Assembly (NCBI GenBank): GCA_937897265.1
Contig: CALCPT010000596.1
Location: 1 to 6,801 of the forward strand
Length of the DNA: 6,801 nucleotides
Direction: 5' to 3'
DNA from: an uncultured Alcaligenaceae bacterium
GTDB taxonomy: Bacteria > Pseudomonadota > Gammaproteobacteria > Burkholderiales > Burkholderiaceae_B
Made by a program: the position numbers and the translations under genes. A model generated the notes under the pieces. The model saw only the letters and a list, made by a program, of their open reading frames with translations, had not been told where the DNA came from and searched no databases. Shown piece after piece: positions 1 to 3,915 of the stretch (within the stretch, counting starts at the first letter, position 1; each line of letters begins with the position of its first letter).

Positions 1-182
1 AAACAAATCGCCAAGCGCGGCTAGTTGAGTTAGATCCCAAGTACGTTGACGTCATCGTCAAGCGTTGGGAGGACTACACAGGACTCAAGGCCACCCGAGA
101 GTCGGATGGCCAAGCCTTCGCAGAGCTAACGCCTCAGGCTCTAAGTGAGGCGCAAACAGTTGAGATGGGCGAGACTCTGTAG
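1..182 (+). CDS. Phage-type DNA methyltransferase, C-terminal end (partial)
   Basis: This is an open frame entering from the left edge and ending at TAG (180-182); about 60 codons are visible. The stretch LVELDPKYVDVIVKRWEDYT followed by GLKA matches the C-terminal signature of beta-class N4-cytosine/N6-adenine DNA methyltransferases found in phages and prophages, often fused to a ParB-like N-terminus. In that class the SAM-binding motif I lies near the C-terminus, and the ELDPxY segment is the acidic strand end just after it. The FxGxG loop and the catalytic (D/N/S)PPY motif would lie left of the window, so target base and activity cannot be judged. The last 49 bases overlap, tail to tail, the 3' end of the DUF3489 gene on the other strand. 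Confidence is good for the family and low for specificity. Confidence 0.72.
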   Translation, partial: TNRQARLVELDPKYVDVIVKRWEDYTGLKATRESDGQAFAELTPQALSEAQTVEMGETL

Positions 183-613
183 ACGCGTTCGCCGCCCGTC
201 TCTTTGACTGAGTCAATGAGTAGCCCAAGCTTTTTCTTTAAGGCCCCAGCCAAGCAGCCGCGCACCGTGTGTGCCTGCCAACCCGTGGCCTGAACCATCT
301 GCGCAAGCGTCGCACCTTCGGGGCGGCTCATGAGCTCGACCAAGAGGGCTTGCTTACTCACCTCACGCTTCGTTACAACCGGCGGTTGAACACCGATCGC
401 TTGCAGCCCTTCATTGGTGATTGCAAATTGCGTGTTGCCAGAGGCAGTTTTGCTGTGGGGTTGGATCAAGCCCTGGTTGCCAAGGCTTGTCAGCACTTTG
501 ATGAGTGCACCACCTTTTAGGTTTGGTGGGAAGTCTGTCAGTAAGCGCTGCGGCTGACAGGCAGCGGCTTGAAGGAGTTGGCTTTGGCTCGATGTCAGTG
601 TTGTTAGTTTCAT
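134..613 (-). CDS. DUF3489 domain protein (winged-helix, probable DNA-binding)
   Basis: This is a 159-aa protein. The start at 613 is chosen because GGAG lies 6 nt upstream of this ATG; an in-frame ATG at 688 would add 25 residues with no good ribosome site. Residues about 86-147 match DUF3489: RPEGATLAQMVQATGW, then HTVRG, then AGALKKKLGL, ending in a basic ERVYRV strand. This is a winged-helix fold in which TGWQAHTVRG looks like the recognition helix. Residues 1-75 resemble a second helical/winged module (LTSSQSQLLQAA, then KVLTSLGNQGLI, then FAITNEGLQAIG), giving a tandem arrangement. The family is common in prophages and mobile regions of proteobacteria and has no established biochemical role. 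Opposite orientation to the packaging genes and the repeat-rich upstream region suggest a small regulator, which is inference. Confidence 0.8.
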   Translation of the reverse strand: MKLTTLTSSQSQLLQAAACQPQRLLTDFPPNLKGGALIKVLTSLGNQGLIQPHSKTASGNTQFAITNEGLQAIGVQPPVVTKREVSKQALLVELMSRPEGATLAQMVQATGWQAHTVRGCLAGALKKKLGLLIDSVKETGGERVYRVSPISTVCASLRA

Positions 614-640
614 GGGGTGCTCCGGCAGGTTGATTGATAA

Positions 641-678
641 GCGTCTTTGAGACGTCTGTATGAACGCTCTGAAGACGC
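641..678. repeat. Nested inverted repeats between the divergent DUF3489 and HNH genes
   Basis: GCGTCTT (641-647) and AAGACGC (672-678) form a 7-bp inverted pair. Between them lie CGTCT-TTG-AGACG (642-654) and the palindrome AGACGTCT (650-657). The shared GACG half-site recurs four times in 38 bases, just upstream of the DUF3489 start. The pattern suits a regulator operator, possibly for the DUF3489 protein itself, but no strong promoter is visible beside it. Confidence 0.4.
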
Positions 679-743
679 AACAAGCCAAGCACTATCTGCA
701 AGAACTTTGCTTGAATTCGATAAAAAGTTGGAATAAAGCGCTT

Positions 744-1118
744 ATGCCACGAAGTGCACCGACACCGTGCCGTCACCCCGGCTGCCCAGAGCTGTTAGCA
801 ACGCCTGGCTACTGCGACAGACACCTTGCGCTAGTGCACCGTGACTACGGTCGTGCTCGACGAGGCTTTGACTCTGAGCGTAACTTTTATCAGTCGGGGC
901 GCTGGCGCTCGGTACGCGCAGCCTTTTTGCGTGAGCACCCGACCTGCAAGGCCTGCAGCGCACTTGGTTGCATAGCCCCTGCGGTGGTGGCTGATCACGT
1001 TCAGCCCCTCAAGGAAGGAGGCGATCGTTTTGGTTGGCAAAACCTACAGCCTCTTTGCGTGTCGTGCCACAACCGCAAGACCGCGCGCGAGACTGCAGCC
1101 AAGCGCTACACCCCCTAG
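744..1118 (+). CDS. Phage HNH endonuclease
   Basis: This is a 124-aa protein of the HNH nuclease family found next to terminase genes; in HK97-like phages such nucleases assist terminase in cos cleavage and DNA packaging. The N-terminus has a zinc-knuckle-like cluster (C9, C14, C24, H27). The nuclease domain spans about 65-115: C68 and C71 form the first metal pair, D84-H85 in ADHVQPL is the first catalytic strand, N100 lies in NLQPLC, and C105-x2-C108 with H109-N110-R111-K112 closes the beta-beta-alpha-metal fold. All expected HNH and zinc residues are present, so it looks functional. I chose the start at 744 because homologues usually begin just before the CRHPGC cluster; the ATG at 660 would add 28 atypical residues. 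The ribosome site is weak (TTGGA, 11 nt upstream). The stop codon lies inside a 14-bp palindrome. Confidence 0.85.
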   Translation: MPRSAPTPCRHPGCPELLATPGYCDRHLALVHRDYGRARRGFDSERNFYQSGRWRSVRAAFLREHPTCKACSALGCIAPAVVADHVQPLKEGGDRFGWQNLQPLCVSCHNRKTARETAAKRYTP

Positions 1119-1123
1119 GGGGT
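1110..1123. repeat. 14-bp palindrome over the HNH stop codon
   Basis: ACCCCCTAGGGGGT is a perfect palindrome whose centre is the HNH stop codon TAG (1116-1118). There is no T run after it, so it is not a standard terminator. It is the left of two GC-rich palindromes bracketing the gap before the small terminase gene. Confidence 0.6.
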
Positions 1124-1181
1124 CTGAATCTCTACAGTCTGAAAGTAGTGAGGCGTGGCCTTAATCAAATTTTTGCGCGTG

Positions 1182-1219
1182 CAAATTGAAACAAGGGGGG
1201 ATCCCCCCAAATTGGAACA
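1182..1219. repeat. 12-bp direct repeats flanking a G6-AT-C6 palindrome
   Basis: CAAATTGAAACA (1182-1193) and CAAATTGGAACA (1208-1219) differ at one base and repeat with a 26-bp period. They flank the perfect palindrome GGGGGGATCCCCCC (1195-1208), which shares one base with the right copy. The right copy ends three bases before the small-terminase start codon and contains its weak ribosome site (GGAA). Confidence 0.6.
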
Positions 1220-1222
1220 TTT

Positions 1223-1684
1223 ATGGCTGGTCGTAAACCACTACCCACGACGGTTAAGAAAATCAGAGGGACGTTACAAAAGTGCCGCACAAATCTGAAC
1301 GAACCAAAGCCTCAGGGTGAACTGGTTGACCCGCCAGACTACATGGCCGAGGGCGCGAAGTCAGCCTGGCGCTATGCACTTCAGTGTGCACCACCTAATT
1401 TATTGAAACGCTTGGATATGTCTGTGCTCGAAGTCTGGGCCTGTGCCGCAGATCTGTATCGCAAAGCTCAAACGGGCATTAACAAGACCGGTCTGCTTGT
1501 GAAAGCCCCAAACACTGGAGTGCCAATGCAGTCACCGTACCTTGCGATTGCCAACAAGCAAGCTCAAATTATGACTAAGGCAGCAACAGAGATGGGTTTT
1601 ACTCCTGCGTCGCGCTCACGTGTATCGCTACCGATGGAAGCTGCTGATGAAGGCATGGATCCTTGGGCAGACATTGCGGGCTAA
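1223..1684 (+). CDS. Phage terminase small subunit, P27 family
   Basis: This 153-aa protein is normal full length for P27-family small terminases. The small subunit recognises the phage cos/pac sequence and recruits the large subunit (ATPase and nuclease) to begin packaging DNA into proheads. Family features seen are the N-terminal MAGRKPLPTTVKKIRGTLQK (basic, GRKP...K..GT), the conserved EPKPQG then PPDYM and KSAW segment, a helical core with WACAADLYRKA, the turn PNTGVPMQSPYLAIANKQA, and the C-terminal MGFTPASRSRV followed by an acidic tail ending DPWADIAG. The ATG at 1223 has only a weak GGAA ribosome site inside a direct repeat. The gene itself appears intact. A large-subunit gene should follow at once, but the next gene is a toxin on the opposite strand, so this packaging module cannot work as it stands. 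Confidence 0.9.
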   Translation: MAGRKPLPTTVKKIRGTLQKCRTNLNEPKPQGELVDPPDYMAEGAKSAWRYALQCAPPNLLKRLDMSVLEVWACAADLYRKAQTGINKTGLLVKAPNTGVPMQSPYLAIANKQAQIMTKAATEMGFTPASRSRVSLPMEAADEGMDPWADIAG

Positions 1685-1713
1685 AGCCAGCAGCTGAACA
1701 AGCGCATCAATAG
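1681..1713 (+). pseudogene. Possible remnant of the large terminase N-terminus
   Basis: Overlapping the small-terminase stop in another frame, bases 1681-1713 encode LKPAAEQAHQ and then TAG. From memory, large terminases paired with P27 small subunits often begin with a segment like PAAEQANQYA followed by a VVSGKI-type helix, and they often start inside or just after the small-subunit gene. The resemblance stops at about 1710, exactly where the toxin gene ends. No ATG precedes it; TTG at 1663 is the only start-like codon before an upstream TGA at 1648. The evidence is only about ten residues. Confidence 0.22.
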
Positions 1714-2024
1714 TAATCGTCTTCACGTTGATGACGAACCGCAGCGATCACGACTTCCTGCTCATCGATGATTTCGAACAGGGCTACGTACCCGGTTGCA
1801 CCAAAAGAGATAACCAGCTCGCGCAAAAACGGGCTGTCACCCGCCTTTCGGCAGGTGAAGGGCATAGCCCGCAGCGTGTCGAATCCGGCACGGATTGCAG
1901 TTAGAGCCCGTTCGGCGACCTCGAGGCCTCCCGTGGAGCTCGCTAATTCACGTTCAATGATGAAATCAAAGAGCCGCTGCAGATCGGCCTGCGCCTGCCG
2001 CGTCAGTCGAACCCGATACGTCAC
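1707..2024 (-). CDS. RelE/ParE-family toxin of a type II toxin-antitoxin pair
   Basis: This 105-aa protein is a typical length for the superfamily. Features are the N-terminal strand and helix (TYRVRLTRQAQADLQRLFDF), a long helical segment to about residue 45, the central TLRAMPFTCRKAG turn, the strand pair FLRELVISFGATGYVALFEI, and the C-terminal VVIAAVRHQREDDYY motif characteristic of ParE/RelE proteins. ParE members poison gyrase and RelE members cut ribosome-bound mRNA; the sequence does not settle which applies. The start is GTG (2022-2024), overlapping the antitoxin stop as GTGA, so translation is probably coupled. The 3' end is intact and lies about 22 bases from the small-terminase stop, in convergent orientation. 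Confidence 0.88.
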   Translation of the reverse strand: MTYRVRLTRQAQADLQRLFDFIIERELASSTGGLEVAERALTAIRAGFDTLRAMPFTCRKAGDSPFLRELVISFGATGYVALFEIIDEQEVVIAAVRHQREDDYY

Positions 2025-2302
2025 GCGCGGCGTTTGGCGAGTGTTGCCTTGGCAGCGTCAAGCTTACGCTGCAAGTCATCGATGACGACGACTGAATCGA
2101 CGTAGTCCTGGGTTTGCCGTGCGGTATTGAGCGAGGTCATCCCGCGCGCAACGAACTCGCTCTGGTCGCGTCTGCGTTGTAGCGCCATGCGCACCGACTG
2201 TTCGACGAATTCAGACAAGGTCTCGCCCGAATGCAGCGAAGACTCGATTTGCTCGCGCAAGGCGGGAAGAACCCGAATGGCTGGGATTGTGGCTGTTTTC
2301 AT
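2021..2302 (-). CDS. YlcI/YnfO-like antitoxin (ribbon-helix-helix type)
   Basis: This is a 93-aa protein immediately upstream of the toxin and overlapping it by 4 bp. The N-terminus TATIPAIRVLPALREQIES gives a beta strand followed by a helix, and GETLSEFVEQSVRMALQRR completes a ribbon-helix-helix-like DNA-binding domain (about residues 4-45). EFVARGMTSLNTARQ and VVVIDDLQRKLDAAKATLA (about 48-90) form the C-terminal toxin-binding part, ending in a basic tail. This pattern is seen in proteins annotated YlcI/YnfO family that accompany ParE-like toxins. Antitoxins of this kind neutralise the toxin and repress their own promoter. No Shine-Dalgarno sequence precedes the ATG at 2302, while a -10-like box lies only 7 nt away. 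Confidence 0.82.
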   Translation of the reverse strand: MKTATIPAIRVLPALREQIESSLHSGETLSEFVEQSVRMALQRRRDQSEFVARGMTSLNTARQTQDYVDSVVVIDDLQRKLDAAKATLAKRRA

Positions 2303-2309
2303 AGAAATA

Positions 2310-2338
2310 ATTGTATCGCAAATGAATTACAACGTTAT
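2310..2338 (-). promoter_or_regulatory. Probable antitoxin promoter with inverted-repeat operator
   Basis: Read on the minus strand, TACAAT (2310-2315) is a good -10 box. The hexamer 17 bp further up (ATAACG, 2333-2338) is a poor -35. The -10 lies within an inverted repeat, TTGTA (2311-2315), 12-bp spacer, TACAA (2328-2332), which could be the antitoxin operator. With the -10 only 7 nt from the ATG, transcription would begin at or next to the start codon. Confidence 0.4.
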
Positions 2339-2386
2339 CTCATCGCAATCAAAACCTATTCGACCTACTTCAGACAGTCATGACAC

Positions 2387-2410
2387 TCGGATCGCATCGA
2401 TGCGATCCGA
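2387..2410. repeat. Perfect 24-bp palindrome
   Basis: The half-site TCGGATCGCATC is followed exactly by its reverse complement, giving 24 bp with no mismatch and ending where the next flanking bases (C and C) fail to pair. It contains two GATC sites and a central ATCGAT. No T run follows on either strand, so it is not a usual terminator. It lies 85 bp upstream of the antitoxin start and about 265 bp before the hydrolase start. Confidence 0.8.
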
Positions 2411-2460
2411 CTCTACAACTCTTTTCACTCAGCCTTCGCCCCACCGTCATTACCTCACAA

Positions 2461-2491
2461 GACCATCCTTTCGAGGGTAGTCCATTTTTTT
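2461..2491 (+). terminator. Terminator-like hairpin with T7 tract, no gene upstream
   Basis: GACCATCC (2461-2468) pairs with GGGTAGTC (2475-2482) with one mismatch and one G-T pair, around the loop TTTCGA. After CA comes a run of seven T (2485-2491). That matches a plus-strand Rho-independent terminator of moderate strength. The genes to its left run the other way, so it has no visible client; it may be left from a displaced gene. Confidence 0.38.
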
Positions 2492-2516
2492 ATTAAAAAT
2501 CAAATTAAAGAGATCT

Positions 2517-2551
2517 TCAATGAAATCCTCTCAATGAAAGTAGCCTTTCAT
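2517..2551. repeat. TCAATGAAA direct repeat and 7-bp hairpin upstream of the hydrolase gene
   Basis: TCAATGAAA occurs at 2517-2525 and again at 2531-2539, a 14-bp period. The second copy overlaps an inverted repeat, ATGAAAG-TAGC-CTTTCAT (2534-2551). It lies about 100 bp upstream of the proposed hydrolase promoter and could be an activator or repressor site. No matching regulator is in the window. Confidence 0.35.
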
Positions 2552-2645
2552 GGCTGAACTTCTGGCACCTAATGTCTCTCTCGTGGCTAAGCGAAGCAGT
2601 ACCGCAAGTACGGCTATCAAGCGTATATTGAACCACTGTCCCGCT

Positions 2646-2670
2646 GATATAAGTTTTTTTGATAGGGTAG
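2646..2670 (+). promoter_or_regulatory. Extended -10 promoter and ribosome site of the hydrolase gene
   Basis: GATATAAG preceded by T gives TG-A-TATAAG, an extended -10 element with TATAAG at 2648-2653. The -35-like TTGAAC (2628-2633) is 14 bp away, too close for ideal spacing, so the TG extension likely matters. The ribosome site AGGG (2664-2667) lies 7 nt before the ATG. Confidence 0.45.
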
Positions 2671-2674
2671 TTCT

Positions 2675-3787
2675 ATGCTAAGTCACAATCTCAAACGTAT
2701 CCTCGCTAGGCTGCTCTGCCTGAGCGTATCAATATTCATGGCTACCCCGGGACTCGCCTGCACGACTTTTCGGCTCCAATCTCAAGATGGCGCATGGATC
2801 ACTGGCCGCTCCATGGAGCTTGGCCTAGATCTCAAAAGTAATGTCATGCTGGTACCCCGACAATTTACGTTAAATGCAATGCAACCCGGTATGAAGCCAG
2901 GGATGACATGGACGGCGAAATACGGTTTTCTGGGGATCAATACCTTTGACTTGAATGTTGCAACAGACGGGATGAACGAGGTTGGCTTAACCGCACATGC
3001 GTTATATATCCCTGGATTTTTTGAATATCAGACCTACGTTGCCGAGAACAAAAACACGATCGCGAATACGGATATTGTGAATTGGGCGTTGAGCCAGTTC
3101 GAAACTGTTGGCGAGGTGAGCGAGGCATTAAAGAACATCACGGTCTACGGACTCGACATACCGCAGATTGGGGTTCAACCACTGCACTGGGCATTTAGAG
3201 ACGCAAAAGGTGGCTCAATCGTCATTGAGTATGTCAATAAACAGCTGATGGTTTACGAGAATCCGATCGGCGTACTGACGAATGCTCCTACTTTCGACTG
3301 GCACATCAATAATCTACGCAACCATATCAATCTGACGAATATCAACGTAGACGGTTTAACGCTTGGCAAAACAAGCTTAAAACCTTTAGGCCAAGGCACA
3401 GGGTTGTTAGGAATACCCGGTGATTACACGCCACCCTCAAGGTTTTTGCGTGCGACGGCGTTGGCCTTTGCCAGTCAACCGGTGCCTACAGCAAGAGAGG
3501 CTTCGAATTTAGCTTTTCATATTTTGAATGCTGTCGATATTCCTATTGGAGTGGTCGCTGAAAGAGTCACTGGTAAGGACGGTGCCAAAGACGCGTTAGC
3601 CTATGAGCAAACACAATGGGTGACGGTGTATGACCTCAAAAATAAAATAGCCTACTTTCGCACATACGGAAACCTCAACATTCGTCAGATCAATTTAAAC
3701 AAGATGAATTTTTCTGGAAAAGTCATTCAATACGTCCAAATGTCACGTGAAATGGTGACTGAGGATTTAACGCCTGTAGTCAAGTAA
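2675..3787 (+). CDS. Exported choloylglycine hydrolase / penicillin V acylase-family amidase
   Basis: This 370-aa linear-amide C-N hydrolase (Ntn-hydrolase) splits an amide bond using an N-terminal cysteine. Residues 1-28 are a signal peptide: a basic start (KRILARL), a hydrophobic core (LLCLSVSIFM) and cleavage after PGLA. Cleavage exposes C29, the nucleophile, in CTTF. Other expected active-site features are R45 in TGRSME, N101 in DGMNEVGL, N203 in LTNAPTFDWH, and the SRFLR motif (255-259). The position usually Asp three residues after the Arg is Glu (E48). The C-terminal part includes the VTVYDLKNKIAYFRT strand pair. Family members act on penicillin V, conjugated bile salts or N-acyl homoserine lactones; exported proteobacterial members outside the gut are often tied to the acyl-homoserine lactone role, but the substrate here is unknown. 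It is monocistronic by spacing, and AGGG 7 nt upstream supports the start. Confidence 0.88.
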   Translation: MLSHNLKRILARLLCLSVSIFMATPGLACTTFRLQSQDGAWITGRSMELGLDLKSNVMLVPRQFTLNAMQPGMKPGMTWTAKYGFLGINTFDLNVATDGMNEVGLTAHALYIPGFFEYQTYVAENKNTIANTDIVNWALSQFETVGEVSEALKNITVYGLDIPQIGVQPLHWAFRDAKGGSIVIEYVNKQLMVYENPIGVLTNAPTFDWHINNLRNHINLTNINVDGLTLGKTSLKPLGQGTGLLGIPGDYTPPSRFLRATALAFASQPVPTAREASNLAFHILNAVDIPIGVVAERVTGKDGAKDALAYEQTQWVTVYDLKNKIAYFRTYGNLNIRQINLNKMNFSGKVIQYVQMSREMVTEDLTPVVK

Positions 3788-3900
3788 ACAACGATTTTGA
3801 GATTTCGTGCTCCACAGTCAATCGATGCAAAAGGTGCGGTGACGTGCGGGTCTTCGCGGGTGTTGCGGCCTGCAGAGGCAGGTAACATACAAATCCACAC
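3788..3900. other. Non-coding gap before the CoA-transferase gene
   Basis: This is 113 bp with no gene. It contains a short hairpin, CCTGC-AGAG-GCAGG (3869-3882), without a T tract. I see no convincing promoter or terminator. Confidence 0.4.
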
Positions 3901-3902
3901 AT

Positions 3903-3907
3903 GAAGG
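3903..3907 (+). promoter_or_regulatory. Ribosome binding site deciding the CoA-transferase start
   Basis: GAAGG lies 8 nt before the ATG at 3916. The ATG at 3901 has no comparable site at a usable distance, which favours 3916 and removes five residues from the longest frame. Confidence 0.55.
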
Positions 3908-3915
3908 TTTGCGAC

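Larger units (their letters stand above)
1110..1222. other. Candidate cos / terminase recognition region
   Basis: The gap between the HNH nuclease and small-terminase genes holds two perfect 14-bp palindromes (1110-1123 and 1195-1208), three copies of CAAATT (1166, 1182, 1208), and a 12-bp direct repeat around the second palindrome. In HK97 and relatives the HNH gene is the last gene and the small terminase the first, with the cos site between them, so position and dyad symmetry both fit. No known cos sequence is recognised here. The repeats could instead serve autoregulation of the small-terminase gene. Confidence 0.35.
1..1713. mobile_element. Prophage remnant, end-of-genome and packaging-start segment
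   Basis: The methyltransferase, DUF3489 protein, HNH nuclease and P27 small terminase together match the cos-proximal region of a tailed-phage genome. The left boundary is outside the window. The right boundary is set where large-terminase-like sequence ends, about 1710. No integrase, att repeat, portal or capsid gene is visible to the right, so on that side the element is cut short. Confidence 0.6.
2303..2674. other. Non-coding interval between the toxin-antitoxin pair and the hydrolase gene
   Basis: This 372-bp gap has no convincing gene. From left to right it holds the antitoxin promoter, a perfect 24-bp palindrome, a terminator-like hairpin with a T7 run, an AT-rich stretch (about 2484-2516), a repeated TCAATGAAA pair with an overlapping 7-bp hairpin, and an extended -10 promoter for the hydrolase. 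It probably marks the boundary between acquired phage/toxin DNA and the metabolic genes, which is inference; no integrase or att core is recognisable. Confidence 0.6.

Noticed and set aside
660..743. Longer N-terminus for the HNH gene
   Set aside because: The extra 28 residues do not look like the family, and they cover the repeat-rich control region; ATG at 744 fits the zinc-cluster start.
1..2302. A defence island made of methyltransferase, HNH nuclease and toxin-antitoxin
   Set aside because: The methyltransferase and HNH nuclease fit a phage packaging/end-of-genome region better, given the adjacent P27 terminase; no restriction or effector partner is visible.
1768..2480. Plus-strand open frames of 105 and 117 codons opposite the toxin-antitoxin genes
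   Set aside because: They mirror well-recognised genes on the other strand and carry no recognisable domain.
2550..2681. 43-codon open frame overlapping the hydrolase start (MAELLAPNVSLVAKRSSTAS...)
   Set aside because: No clear ribosome site, no recognised motif, and it spans the likely promoter; the overlap with the hydrolase ATG is probably chance.
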